A DNA stretch of 61,084 nt from an uncultured Nitratireductor sp. (GTDB taxonomy: Bacteria > Pseudomonadota > Alphaproteobacteria > Rhizobiales > Rhizobiaceae): NCBI RefSeq assembly GCF_913053745.1, contig NZ_CAJXGF010000006.1:1-61084 (forward strand), read 5' to 3'. Positions within the stretch are counted from its first letter, which is position 1; every line of letters starts with the position of its first letter. Positions 16,511-25,840 of this stretch are shown here, in pieces. The notes beneath the pieces were generated by a model. That model saw only the letters and a program-made list of their open reading frames with translations. It had not been told where the DNA came from and did not search any database. The position numbers and the translations under genes are program-made.

Positions 16511-17764
16511 TTAGTCTGAATAATCCCGCTCGTCTGCGATGACTTTGCCGTCGCGCGGCAGGCTTCCCGGTTCCGCCAGAATCACACGGCCGCCAATCTT
16601 GGTCACCTCGCGCAGCGTCGCCTCGATGGCAAGCGTGTCCGGAGCGGAACCGGCAAACACCTCCACATGCAGTGCCATCGCATCTTTTGCGTCATCGCGG
16701 TTCACCACCAGCCGGGCTCGCTCGATTTCGCTATGCCGACGCGTCAGTTCCGCGATCTGTTTGGGGTCGACAAACATGCCCTTGACCTTGGTGCGCTGAT
16801 CGGCGCGGCCCATCCAGCCCTTGATACGCATATTGGTACGCCCGCACGGGCTTTCCTCTCGCATGACGGCCGAAAGGTCTCCGGTTCCCAAACGCACCAG
16901 CGGATAGGCCGGATTGAGCGCGGTCACCACCACCTCACCCACCTCGCCCTCCGGCACCGGATCGTCGGTTCCAGGCCGGACGATTTCGACAATCAGATTT
17001 TCGTTCACCACCATGCCGGGCAGCGGCGCGCCGTCCGGCCCTAGCGTTTCATAGGCGATAACGCCGAACTCCGCGGTGGCGTAGCACTGCAAGACATTGA
17101 CGCCACGGGCGCGGTATTCCTCACGCAACGAGGGAAACAGCGCTCCACCCGAAACAAGCCCCGTTCGGATCGAAGAGAGATCCTTACCGTCACGATCGGC
17201 GCGTTCGAACATGATCTTCAAGAAATCCGGCGTACCGGCATAAACATCCGGCTGAAAGGCCTCGGCCGCTTCCACCTGCATGTCTGTGTTGCCGGTGCCC
17301 GCAGGAAAGACGGTGCAGCCCAGTGCCCGCGCACCCGTGTCGAGCACGAAACCGCCCGGCGTCATGTGATAGGCAAAGGCGTTGTGTACGCGCGCGCCAG
17401 GACGTACGCCAGCGGCAAAGAAGGCACGCGCGGCCTGCCAAGGATCGCCCCCCGCACCCTGGATTTCCCAGATCGGTCCGGGCGACATGAAAACGCGTGC
17501 GCCCTCCATCGCATCGGGGTCAACAAAGCCACCGAAAGGCGGTTTCGCTTTTTGCCGCTCCAGCAGCTCCGGCTTGCGCAGCACAGGCAAGCGTGCCAAC
17601 GCACTGCGGTCGACAACATGCGGAAGGTCGATGCCGGAGAGCCATACCGCAAGGCCCTGGGCCTTTGCCACCGCATCGCTTAAAAAGCGAGGCAGACGCG
17701 AAAACAAATCGCGCTCGCGCTCCGCCGGATCTCGGATTTCCAGCGCATCGAAATGCGGTGCCAT
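16511..17764 (-). CDS. AMP-forming acyl-CoA ligase, phenylacetate-CoA ligase-like
   Basis: 417 residues from ATG 17764, with GGGAGGA seven bases upstream. Motifs of the PaaK group are seen: YAGTPDFLKIMFERA, the adenylate-binding YATAEFGVIAYET, LVRLGTGDLSAV, and the hinge/C-terminal region RIKGWMGRADQRTKVKGMFVDP. It should activate a carboxylic acid with ATP to the CoA thioester. It is divergent from true PaaK, and substrate specificity is unclear. The TRAP operon starts about 190 bp downstream on the same strand, so uptake and activation of one acid is a reasonable hypothesis. Confidence 0.88.
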   Translation of the reverse strand: MAPHFDALEIRDPAERERDLFSRLPRFLSDAVAKAQGLAVWLSGIDLPHVVDRSALARLPVLRKPELLERQKAKPPFGGFVDPDAMEGARVFMSPGPIWEIQGAGGDPWQAARAFFAAGVRPGARVHNAFAYHMTPGGFVLDTGARALGCTVFPAGTGNTDMQVEAAEAFQPDVYAGTPDFLKIMFERADRDGKDLSSIRTGLVSGGALFPSLREEYRARGVNVLQCYATAEFGVIAYETLGPDGAPLPGMVVNENLIVEIVRPGTDDPVPEGEVGEVVVTALNPAYPLVRLGTGDLSAVMREESPCGRTNMRIKGWMGRADQRTKVKGMFVDPKQIAELTRRHSEIERARLVVNRDDAKDAMALHVEVFAGSAPDTLAIEATLREVTKIGGRVILAEPGSLPRDGKVIADERDYSD

Positions 17765-17810
17765 GATTCCTCCCTGTAGCGTTTCGCAGTCGGGTGGAAG
17801 CACCCGACAA

Positions 17811-17870
17811 CCGCGCAAACGCGGAAAACAAAGCGATAAAGCGTCCTTATGCACCCCGACGGACGCTTGG
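17811..17870. repeat. Palindromic intergenic repeat, copy 1
   Basis: CCGCG-CAAA-CGCGG hairpin, then AAAACAAAGCGATAAAGCG, then a second stem GCGTCC/GGACGC (17841-17846 with 17861-17866). It shares the core plan and much sequence with the element at 49217-49286 (tgcgg-aaacacaaagagatagagcgtc). It lies in the gap before the CoA-ligase gene. Confidence 0.65.
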
Positions 17871-17891
17871 CCCTCAAAAAGTCCGCCCCTG

Positions 17892-18572
17892 TTATCGCAA
17901 CAATCGCACCCAGCGGGCAAGATCGACCAAGGTAATGAGTGCGGCGGCCAGATAGGTCAGTGCCGCGGCACGCAGCACCGCGCGAACCGCCGGCATGTCG
18001 GTTTCGGATACATATTGCCCACTTTCGAGCACGGGCAGCGCCTTGGCGAAGCTGGCGTCGAACTCGACCGGCAATGTGGCGAGCGTGACAAGAACCCGCA
18101 CGGCAAGAAGTCCCACTCCGACTGCGACAAGCGCGAGCAGCGCCAGGGGCGTGCGCGCCAATATCGCCAGGAAAGGTGCGGCGATGAAGAAGATGCCCGC
18201 CGCACGATCCGTCACCATGGCAAATCGCGCAAGCCTCTGCCACGCCTTGAAAGAACGTTCGCCGTGGGCATCCTGGAGCGCGTGTGAAACCTCATGCGCT
18301 GCCACGGCCACGGCCGTCAGAGAACGACCCGAATAGACATTCTGAGAAAGCCGGACCGCCTTGTCCCGCGGATCGTAATGGTCGCCGCGATCGCTCGTTT
18401 CGACCCTGATGTCGGGCAGCGCAAACCGGTCGAGCAGATGGCGTGCCAGTTCGCCGCCGGTTCCGGGAATGTCCGGTCGGTCATTTCCATGCTTTGCCAG
18501 CGTGTGCCGCACCCAGAGTTGCGGCAGCACGATCACGGCAAGCAGAATAAGGGCGAGGACGGCAAACAGCAT
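17892..18572 (-). CDS. Zinc metallopeptidase, YugP type (membrane)
   Basis: 226 residues. There is an N-terminal membrane anchor (residues 2-20), then LSQNVYSGRSLTAVAVAAHEVSHALQD, with the HExxH zinc motif, and a following hydrophobic bundle of two or three membrane segments. This is the pattern of the YugP-like family (Pfam Zn_peptidase_2), whose substrates are unknown. It is a little shorter at the C-terminus but has all the key residues. It is separated from the ligase gene downstream by the palindromic repeat. Confidence 0.9.
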   Translation of the reverse strand: MLFAVLALILLAVIVLPQLWVRHTLAKHGNDRPDIPGTGGELARHLLDRFALPDIRVETSDRGDHYDPRDKAVRLSQNVYSGRSLTAVAVAAHEVSHALQDAHGERSFKAWQRLARFAMVTDRAAGIFFIAAPFLAILARTPLALLALVAVGVGLLAVRVLVTLATLPVEFDASFAKALPVLESGQYVSETDMPAVRAVLRAAALTYLAAALITLVDLARWVRLLR

Positions 18573-18602
18573 GTTCGCGATGCGTCTCCGCCGGTTTAAA
18601 GA

Positions 18603-18986
18603 TCAAGAAACGCCTGCAGCGCGGTTGAGAACGAAATTGGTGCCGTTGGCCAGCGTGCAGTTCATCTGATCGCTGGTCGCCAGAAGACATGTCGCAGCCG
18701 TCTGCTGCTGGCTCTTGAGCGAGTAAAAGGAAAGCTCGATGGTGCGCGCATCGCGATGCGAATAAGAGCCCTCGGTGAGCGTTTCGCCGGTTTCCACCGC
18801 TCGCGAACTGAAACGTCCGCCCTGCAGGGTCGACACGGCTACGCCATCGGTGCCCATCCACTGTCCTTCGACGCCCGTCTGGCGTGCGGCGCGTGGACCG
18901 CCGCCGTCCGACATGCCAGTTTGGCAACCGGCTACCGCAAGTGCTGAAACCACCGTTGCGAGCGTCAGAATTTTGCTTGTCTTCAT
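18603..18986 (-). CDS. omp10: Outer-membrane lipoprotein, Omp10 family
   Basis: 127 residues with a lipoprotein signal (lipobox LAVAGC, lipidated cysteine at residue 21). The mature part (GVEGQWMGTDGVAVSTLQGGRF, TLTEGSYSHRD, NCTLANGTNFVLNRA) parallels Brucella Omp10: an EG-W start, a -GIASS-/-GGxF segment, a GxY turn and a C-terminal NCT pair. It is a small lipocalin-like outer-membrane lipoprotein of unknown function. ATG 18986 follows an AGGAGGC-type ribosome site. Confidence 0.87.
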   Translation of the reverse strand: MKTSKILTLATVVSALAVAGCQTGMSDGGGPRAARQTGVEGQWMGTDGVAVSTLQGGRFSSRAVETGETLTEGSYSHRDARTIELSFYSLKSQQQTAATCLLATSDQMNCTLANGTNFVLNRAAGVS

Positions 18987-19126
18987 GGTTCTGGCCTCCT
19001 GTCGCGCACCCGTGCTTCCCGATCGTGCACCGCCTTGAAAAGGCCCGGCCCCGTTCAGGACCGGGCGATACCCATTTCAATTGCCCGATTTTGACAGCAT
19101 TGCAAGCGCGGTGCGCGCTTCGTCGT

Positions 19127-20572
19127 TCAGCGTACGAGAATGTTGCGGAACTGCCACGGATCGGATTCGTCGATATCCTCCGGGAAAAGTCCGGGTCTGC
19201 CCTCGAGCGGCGTCCAGTCCGTATAATAGCCGTTCACCGGCCCCAGATATGGCAGTTGCACCTCGAGACAGCGGCGGTAATCGATCTCGTCCGCCTCGAC
19301 GATACCGGCTTGCGGGTTTTCCAGCGCCCACACCATGCCGGCGAGCACGGCCGATGTCACCTGCAAGCCGGTGGCGTTTTGATATGGCGCCAGCTTCCGG
19401 GTTTCCTCGAGTGTCAATTGCGAGCCGAACCAATAAGCGTTTTTCTTGTGGCCGTAGATCAGCACACCCAGCTCATCCATCCCGTCGACCAGTTCGTTCT
19501 CGTCAAGCACATGCTGCTCGGGTTGCGGCTTGCCCTCGGCGCCGAACATTTCGTGCAGAGAGAGGACCGCATCGTTGCAGGGATGGTAGGCGTAATGACA
19601 GGTCGGCCGGTAGACGACCTTGTCTTTTTTGTCGCGCACGGTGAAGAAGTCAGCGATGGAAATCGACTCATTGTGCGTGACAAGGTATCCATACTGCGGC
19701 CCCGGCGTCGGGCACCAGCTGCGCACCCGTGTGTTCGCGCCCGGCTGCTCGAGAAAGATGGCCGCCTTGTTGCCCTTCTTCTGCTTGCGCGCATTCCCGG
19801 GTTTCCAGTTTTCGTGCGTGCCCCAGCCCAGTTCCGCCGGCTGCAGGCCTTCGGCGATAAAACCTTCCACCGACCAGGTGTTCCAGAACACGTTCATCGG
19901 CTTGGGCTTTTTGGTGCGCTGGGTGTCGCGCTCGGCAATGTGAACGCCCTTCACACCGCACTTTTTCATAAGCTTGGCCCAGCCTTCGCGGTCGTCGACA
20001 CCCGGCTCCTTGAAATCGATCCCAAGATCCCTTGCGAGATTGACCAGCCCCTGTTTCACGAACCAGGACACCATTCCGGGATTGGCGCCGCAGGTTGAGA
20101 TTGCCGTCGTGCCGCCCGGGTTCTTCGTCTTTTCCCGACGCACCGTCTCACGCAGCGCATAGTTGGTGCGCGAGGCATTGTCGGCCTTATCGTCGAAATA
20201 AAAGCCAAGCCATGGCTCCACCACCGTATCGATGTAGAGCACGTCGAGCTTACGGCAGAGTTTGAGAATATCGAGCGACGACGTGTCGACCGAGAGATTA
20301 ACGCAAAAGCCCTGCCCTTCGCCTTCGGTCAGGAGAGGCGTCAGCAAGTCCTTGTAATTGTCCTTGGTGACATGCGCCTGCACATAGCGAATGCCGCGTT
20401 CGTCCAGCATCTTGCGGTCGCTATCGATAGGGTCGATCACCACCATGCGCTTCTTGTCGAACTTGAAATGGCGCTCGATCAAGGGCAGCGTCCCCCGCCC
20501 GATAGAGCCGAATCCGATCATCACGATCGGACCGGTGATTTCACCATGGATGGGCCAGTCTTTAGCTGCCAT
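19127..20572 (-). CDS. hss: Homospermidine synthase
   Basis: 481 residues from ATG 20572 (GGAGAG upstream); the longer frame adds 18 residues not expected. The NAD-binding start IVMIGFGSIGRGTLPLIERHF and the long conserved blocks (STCGANPGMVSWFVKQGL, EGFIAEGLQPAELGWGTHE, RPTCHYAYHPCNDAVLSLHE, YLGPVNGYYTDWTPL) identify bacterial homospermidine synthase. It joins two putrescines, releasing ammonia, and is the main long polyamine route in rhizobia. The putrescine source, ornithine decarboxylase, is at 6113-7246. The gene is 93 bp downstream of the yciI-like gene. Confidence 0.97.
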   Translation of the reverse strand: MAAKDWPIHGEITGPIVMIGFGSIGRGTLPLIERHFKFDKKRMVVIDPIDSDRKMLDERGIRYVQAHVTKDNYKDLLTPLLTEGEGQGFCVNLSVDTSSLDILKLCRKLDVLYIDTVVEPWLGFYFDDKADNASRTNYALRETVRREKTKNPGGTTAISTCGANPGMVSWFVKQGLVNLARDLGIDFKEPGVDDREGWAKLMKKCGVKGVHIAERDTQRTKKPKPMNVFWNTWSVEGFIAEGLQPAELGWGTHENWKPGNARKQKKGNKAAIFLEQPGANTRVRSWCPTPGPQYGYLVTHNESISIADFFTVRDKKDKVVYRPTCHYAYHPCNDAVLSLHEMFGAEGKPQPEQHVLDENELVDGMDELGVLIYGHKKNAYWFGSQLTLEETRKLAPYQNATGLQVTSAVLAGMVWALENPQAGIVEADEIDYRRCLEVQLPYLGPVNGYYTDWTPLEGRPGLFPEDIDESDPWQFRNILVR

Positions 20573-20665
20573 TGCGCGCCTCTCCAAAACAAAAAGTCTT
20601 CGCTTCCAAACATATAAGTCTGTCACAATAAAGCAGAAAAGCGGTTTGGGTTTCGAACGGTTTCG

Positions 20666-20950
20666 TCATTCCCTGAGCGCTTCGAGCCCTTCGACCGTGC
20701 GCGAGATCGCACATTCGATGATCTCGAACTCGGCAACGCCATGCACCACAAACGGGTCGTCCGCGAGACAGGACTCCAGCTTGCTGCGCTCCCCGCGCGC
20801 CAGGATCACGCCGCCGGTCCTGGGCACTTTGCGCCCGGATGCGATGAAGGTTCCGTCGGCATAATGTTTTTCAAGCCAAGCCATATGTCCGGCCATATGC
20901 GGCTCCACTTCCCCGACGGGAACCACATAACGCAGCGAAACGATGAACAT
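20666..20950 (-). CDS. YciI family protein
   Basis: 94-residue ferredoxin-like fold protein with the YciI pattern: FIVSLRYVVP, RPxH-like HMAGHMAWLEKHYADGTFIASGRKVPRTGGVILA, and DPFVVHGVAEFEIIEC. Conserved H and D residues in this family suggest an enzymatic or stress role, still undefined. It begins 11 bp after pabB on the same strand, within the pepF-pabB-yciI run. Confidence 0.9.
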   Translation of the reverse strand: MFIVSLRYVVPVGEVEPHMAGHMAWLEKHYADGTFIASGRKVPRTGGVILARGERSKLESCLADDPFVVHGVAEFEIIECAISRTVEGLEALRE

Positions 20951-20961
20951 GCCCGTTCTCC

Positions 20962-22098
20962 CTAGCTTTCAACCATCGCGAAACGCGCCTTCAAGAGCGC
21001 TTCCTGATATTCGCCGTCGGCGGTTGAATCGAACACCACCCCGCCACCCACATTGTAGGTCGCTGTCCCATTTTCGAAGAGCGAAACTGTGCGGATCGCG
21101 ACGTTGAAACGCATGGTGCCATCGGGTGCCGCCCAACCCACCGCACCACAATACGCCTCGCGCGGCCCGGCCTCCAGCGTATGCAGAATTTCCATGGCAC
21201 GGATTTTGGGTGCCCCGGTTACCGAACCGCAGGGAAACAACGCGGCGAAAATCTCATGCAATCCTGCCTCCGCGACCAGCTTCGCACGCACCCGACTTAC
21301 CATCTGATGCACCGTCGGGTAGCTTTCCACATGGAACAGTTCCGGCACGTCCAACGTGCCCACCTCGCTGATCCGTGAGATGTCGTTGCGCAACAGATCC
21401 ACGATCATGCGGTTTTCCGCCTGGTTCTTCGGATCGTTGCGCAAAAAGGCCTTCAACGCCGCGTCCTCGTCGACAGACGCGCCGCGCGGCGCTGTGCCCT
21501 TCATCGGCCTGGTTTCGATCCAGCCATCCCGCGACACCTGGAAAAACAGCTCCGGGGAACGCGAAACGATCACGGGCCACCCCATATCCACCAGCGCACC
21601 GTAACGGACCGGCTGTCGTGCGCCGAGCATGTCGAACAAGGCCGCCGGATCTCCGCTCCAACGCGCTTCGATTGGGAATGTCAGATTGGCCTGATAGCAA
21701 TCGCCCACCCGCAAATGTCGATGCAGACGCTGGAAACGCGTGCGATAATCGTCAAAGCTCCAGGCCGGCACCGCGTCGGAAAGAGTGGCACCACTCGTGG
21801 CAACCTCGTCTACGGGCCGATCCTCGGGTGGATCGAACACACCGAAGCATAGGAGCGGTCCTCGCCGAGTTCCCGGCAAAAGAGGTTTCAGTTTCGGTTC
21901 CAACAGATAGCCGGCCTCATAGGCCATGTATCCGGCCAGCCAGAGGCCGGAGCGCCGCGCCTGCCCGGCGCGGTCGAGCGCGGCGTCGAACGTCTTCGCG
22001 TCCCACGCGATCAGGATGTCTCGCGGACGGGAAAAGAAAAGCTCCCGACCCGCCGCGTCGTCGCGAATGAGAACCCGGCCCCGAACGTCTGCGGGCAT
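20962..22098 (-). CDS. pabB: Aminodeoxychorismate synthase component I
   Basis: 378 residues, chorismate-binding family without a glutaminase domain. It transfers an amino group to chorismate for p-aminobenzoate and so folate. The core motifs are DCYQANLTFPIEA, SRSPELFFQVSRDGWIETRPMKGTAPRG, KNQAENRMIVDLLRNDISRI, PCGSVTGAPKIRAMEI and YCGAVGW. The KGTAPR version is the p-aminobenzoate rather than anthranilate type. No pabC or pabA lies adjacent. It follows pepF by 20 bp on the same strand. Confidence 0.95.
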   Translation of the reverse strand: MPADVRGRVLIRDDAAGRELFFSRPRDILIAWDAKTFDAALDRAGQARRSGLWLAGYMAYEAGYLLEPKLKPLLPGTRRGPLLCFGVFDPPEDRPVDEVATSGATLSDAVPAWSFDDYRTRFQRLHRHLRVGDCYQANLTFPIEARWSGDPAALFDMLGARQPVRYGALVDMGWPVIVSRSPELFFQVSRDGWIETRPMKGTAPRGASVDEDAALKAFLRNDPKNQAENRMIVDLLRNDISRISEVGTLDVPELFHVESYPTVHQMVSRVRAKLVAEAGLHEIFAALFPCGSVTGAPKIRAMEILHTLEAGPREAYCGAVGWAAPDGTMRFNVAIRTVSLFENGTATYNVGGGVVFDSTADGEYQEALLKARFAMVES

Positions 22099-22117
22099 GT
22101 CGGTCGAAAGACTCCGT

Positions 22118-23977
22118 CTACCCGTCGAGCGTCTCGAGCTCGTCGATCAATCCTTCGATGACCGAAAGCCCTTTGCTCCAGAAATCGGGATCCCTGGCAT
22201 CCAGACCGAACGGCTGCAGCAACTCCGAATGATGCTTCGTGCCGCCCGCCTCCAGCATAGCGAAATATTTCTCCTGAAACCCTTCAGGCGCCTGCTGGTA
22301 GACCGCGAAAAGAGAGTTCACCAGGCAGTCGCCGAAGGCATAGGCGTAGACATAAAAAGGCGAATGTATGAAGTGCGGGATGTAAGCCCAGAAGGTTTCA
22401 TACCCCTCGCGTAGCCTCACCGAGGAGCCAAGACATTCCTTTTGCACCTCCAGCCACAATTCGCCGATCTGATCGGACGTTAGTTCGCCGTCGCTGCGGC
22501 GTTTGGCGTGCAGCTTGCGCTCGAACTCGTAGAAAGCGATCTGGCGGACGACCGTGTTGAGCATGTCCTCCACCTTCTGTGCCAGCATGGCCTTGCGTTC
22601 GCGCTTCTCGGTGGTGCTGTCGAGCAAGGAACGGAAGGTGAGCATCTCGCCGAAGACCGAGGCCGTCTCGGCCAGCGTCAGCGGGGTCGGCGCCATAAGT
22701 GCGCCCTGCTTGCCGGCGAGCACCTGGTGGATACCGTGCCCCATCTCGTGTGCCAATGTCATGACGTCGCGCGGTTTGCCGAGATAGTTCAAAAGAAGAT
22801 ACGGATGCGCGGACGGTACGGTGGGATGAGCGAACGCGCCTGGCGATTTGCCCGGGCGGACGGGAGCATCGATCCAGTTGTGCTCGAAGAAGCGCCCGGC
22901 GATCTGCGCCATACGCGGATCGAACGCTTCGTACGCGTCGAGCACTGTTTTCCTTGCCTCATCCCAGCCAATCACCGCCTGCGGCGTCTCCGGAAGCGGC
23001 GCGTTGCGATCCCAGTGGTTCAGCACGTCCAGACCCAGCCATTTGGCTTTCATGGCGTAATATCGGTGCGACAACGTCGGATAGGCAGCGCGCACAGCTT
23101 CCGCCAGCGCATCGACAACGGGACGTTCGACGCGGTTTGCCAGATGACGGGAATCGGCAATATCCTCGAACCCGCGCCAGCGGTCGGAGATTTCCTTGTC
23201 CTTGGCCAGCGTGTTGGTGATCAAGGTGAAGGTGCGCAGGTTCTTGCGAAAGGTCTCCGCCAGCGCATCGGCCGCTATACGGCGTTTCTCCCCATCGGCG
23301 TCCTGCAGCAGATTGAGCGTCTGCTCCAGTGCCAATTCCTCGCCGTTCACGGTGAAGCGAAGGCTGGTCATCGTCTCGTCGAACAACCGATTCCAGGCAC
23401 CCCGCCCGGTCACCGACTTTTCGTGAAAAAGCTGCTCGACCCGATCCTCGAGTTCATAGGGCTTGTCGCGACGGATATCGAGTACCCAGGGCCTGTAGTG
23501 GGCAAGCTTACTGTCGGCGTCGAGCGCGGCATCAATGGCCGCATCGTCGATCTTGTTGAGTTCCAACGTGAAAAAGATCAGATGCGCGCTGGCATCCGTC
23601 AGCTTTTCCTGCACGTCACCGTAAAGCTTGGCACGTTTGGGATCGGAGGTATCGCCGGCATAAAGCAGGCCAGCGTAGGAGACGATGCGGCCCATGAGTT
23701 CCTCGATGGCCTCATAAGCTTCAACCGCCTCGCCCAGGCGGCCGTTGGCGCCCTTGGCCGCTTCGTCCGCAAGCTTGCCCTTCCATGCGGTTTCGAAGCC
23801 AGCGGCTTCAGCCGCAGCGCGGTCCAGATCGCGCTTCAATTCGGGCGACTCGATCGCCGGATACAGATCAGCAAGGTTCCACTCGGGCAAATTGCCAAGT
23901 TCGGAAGCAGCGTTTCCAGCCGCGATCGCCGCATCCGTTGCCGCAAGACGCGCGGCCTTGCCATTGTCGTTGGCCAT
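22118..23977 (-). CDS. pepF: M3-family oligoendopeptidase F
   Basis: 619 residues. The zinc metallopeptidase core is LAHEMGHGIHQVLAGKQGALM (HExxH) with the second glutamate in TLAETASVFGEML. The N-terminal region (PEWNLADLYPAIESPELKRDL) and the C-terminal GAGGTKHHSELLQPFGLDARDP-like block are typical of PepF/M3B. It degrades peptides of about 7-17 residues in the cytoplasm. It opens a run of same-strand genes with pabB (20 bp) and yciI (11 bp). Confidence 0.96.
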   Translation of the reverse strand: MANDNGKAARLAATDAAIAAGNAASELGNLPEWNLADLYPAIESPELKRDLDRAAAEAAGFETAWKGKLADEAAKGANGRLGEAVEAYEAIEELMGRIVSYAGLLYAGDTSDPKRAKLYGDVQEKLTDASAHLIFFTLELNKIDDAAIDAALDADSKLAHYRPWVLDIRRDKPYELEDRVEQLFHEKSVTGRGAWNRLFDETMTSLRFTVNGEELALEQTLNLLQDADGEKRRIAADALAETFRKNLRTFTLITNTLAKDKEISDRWRGFEDIADSRHLANRVERPVVDALAEAVRAAYPTLSHRYYAMKAKWLGLDVLNHWDRNAPLPETPQAVIGWDEARKTVLDAYEAFDPRMAQIAGRFFEHNWIDAPVRPGKSPGAFAHPTVPSAHPYLLLNYLGKPRDVMTLAHEMGHGIHQVLAGKQGALMAPTPLTLAETASVFGEMLTFRSLLDSTTEKRERKAMLAQKVEDMLNTVVRQIAFYEFERKLHAKRRSDGELTSDQIGELWLEVQKECLGSSVRLREGYETFWAYIPHFIHSPFYVYAYAFGDCLVNSLFAVYQQAPEGFQEKYFAMLEAGGTKHHSELLQPFGLDARDPDFWSKGLSVIEGLIDELETLDG

Positions 23978-24134
23978 GTAATCCTCGTTCAGCCGAAATC
24001 GGTCTTTGCCTACGGTGCCGAAAGGTTTCGTTCACCGGGATTCTTGAGCCCTTGTTTAGAAGCCTATGCCATTTTGTTCCAGCCCGTGTACAGAAACCGC
24101 GCAGGATATCGTAACGCCATTGCATAAATGCGAC

Positions 24135-25637
24135 ATGTCGGAAGCCGTTCTTATAGTCGATGACGACCCGGTCCAACGCCGCCTGCTTCAGGCTGCGGTG
24201 GAAAAACTCGGCCACACGCCGCTGCTGGCTGAGAATGGACGTGAAGCGCTGGGTGTACTGGATCGTGTGGAAGAAGCGCCACGCACCATCGTTCTCGACC
24301 TCATCATGCCGGAGATGGGCGGGATCGAAATGCTGGAGCGCCTTCAGGCTCAGGGATCGGACATTCCGGTCATCGTGCAGACGTCGCGCGGCAGCATAGA
24401 CACGGCAGTCGAAGCGATGCGCGCCGGTGCATTCGACTTCATCGTCAAACCCGTCGCTCCGGCCCGCCTCGGAGCCGCCATCAACAATGCGCTCAAAGTG
24501 CGCGCGATGGAGACGCGCCAGCGCAAAAGAAGGAACACAGGCGACACCACTTCTTTCGACACGCTCGTCACCAACAGCCCGTCCATGGCGCGTGTCATAA
24601 AACTCGGACAGAAAGCCGCCGCAAGTGACATACCGATCCTGATCGAGGGCGAGTCCGGCGTCGGCAAGGAACTGATCGCCCGTGCGATCCAGTCGGAAAG
24701 CCGCAGACACCGCAAACCTTTTGTCACTGTCAATTGCGGCGCAATTCCCGACACGCTGGTGGAAAGTATTCTGTTCGGCCATGAGAAAGGCGCCTTCACA
24801 GGCGCCACAGAGAAGCGCATCGGCAAATTCACGGAAGCCGATACGGGCACCCTGTTCCTGGATGAGATCGGCGACCTTCCCATCAATGTCCAGGTCAAGC
24901 TCTTGCGCGCTGTACAGCAGGGCGAAGTGGATCCGGTGGGTGGACGCGGAACTCAGAAAGTGGATATCCGCCTGATCTCGGCCACCAACCAGAATCTGAT
25001 CGAGCGCGTGAAGGAAGGACATTTTCGCGAGGACCTGTTCTACCGCCTTAACGTCTTCCCGATCATGGTGCCGCCGCTGCGCGACCGTAAGGAAGACATA
25101 CCGCTGCTGGTGCAGAATTTCATCGCCCGTTTCTCCGATAGCGCATCGAACCGGGTTACCGGCATTTCGCGCCCCGCCCTCGCGCTCCTGGAAAGCCACG
25201 ACTGGCCAGGCAATATCCGCCAACTCGAGAACGCGGTATTCCGTGCCGTGGTGCTCTGTGAAACCGGAGTTCTGGACGTTACCGAGTTTCCGCAGATTCG
25301 CGCTCTGGTGGAAGGCATCGACCCTTACGAGGGGGCGAAAGACATCGCGCCGGATACGCCCGGCATCATCACATCGCAGCCGCTGGAAAAAAACGCACAC
25401 CTTGAGCCAACCCCACCACAAGATCTGCCGGGACACACTCCGTTGCTGGATGAAAACGGCAATGTGCGCGCCCTGGAGGACATCGAACGCGATGCCATCC
25501 AGTTCGCCTTGGATCATTACAATGGCCAGATGAGCGAGATCGCACGGCGTCTCGGGATCGGGCGCTCCACACTTTACCGCAAGCTCAGGGATATGGGCCT
25601 CGATCCGGCCGAACGAACCTACCCAAGGAACGATTGA
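24135..25637 (+). CDS. Sigma-54-dependent response regulator (NtrC family)
   Basis: 500 residues: receiver domain (phospho-acceptor D55 in TIVLDLIMPE), AAA+ domain with Walker A GESGVGKELIARAI, the sigma-54 contact loop GAFTGA, Walker B FLDEIGDLP, and a C-terminal Fis-type HTH (MSEIARRLGIGRSTLYRKLR). It activates sigma-54 promoters when phosphorylated. ATG 24135 starts exactly where receiver domains start, but no good ribosome site is seen. No sensor kinase is encoded in the window, so the partner is elsewhere. The next gene is a YcbK-like peptidase on the same strand. Confidence 0.94.
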   Translation: MSEAVLIVDDDPVQRRLLQAAVEKLGHTPLLAENGREALGVLDRVEEAPRTIVLDLIMPEMGGIEMLERLQAQGSDIPVIVQTSRGSIDTAVEAMRAGAFDFIVKPVAPARLGAAINNALKVRAMETRQRKRRNTGDTTSFDTLVTNSPSMARVIKLGQKAAASDIPILIEGESGVGKELIARAIQSESRRHRKPFVTVNCGAIPDTLVESILFGHEKGAFTGATEKRIGKFTEADTGTLFLDEIGDLPINVQVKLLRAVQQGEVDPVGGRGTQKVDIRLISATNQNLIERVKEGHFREDLFYRLNVFPIMVPPLRDRKEDIPLLVQNFIARFSDSASNRVTGISRPALALLESHDWPGNIRQLENAVFRAVVLCETGVLDVTEFPQIRALVEGIDPYEGAKDIAPDTPGIITSQPLEKNAHLEPTPPQDLPGHTPLLDENGNVRALEDIERDAIQFALDHYNGQMSEIARRLGIGRSTLYRKLRDMGLDPAERTYPRND

Positions 25638-25840
25638 GGCCGACAGGTCACAGTCCAGGGCTTAACCTGGCATTTACCGTGCGACGCGTTGTCACGTTTT
25701 GCCACGATATCGCCATCCTCTTTGCGCATTCCTCCTTTAATAAGATCGGATTAACCATTAAAATGAATAATCGGAAGGTGGAAACCGCAGTCCGGGCCTG
25801 AGGCTCGGGGGACAAACACCAGCCTGTAGGGCCAGGAAAC

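Noticed and set aside
22508-24127. 539-codon plus-strand frame opposite pepF
   Set aside because: It lies over the HExxH-containing pepF gene on the other strand; long antisense frames are expected at this GC content.
23868-25517. 549-codon minus-strand frame opposite the sigma-54 regulator
   Set aside because: The regulator has all its motifs on the plus strand; the minus frame crosses into pepF without any domain.
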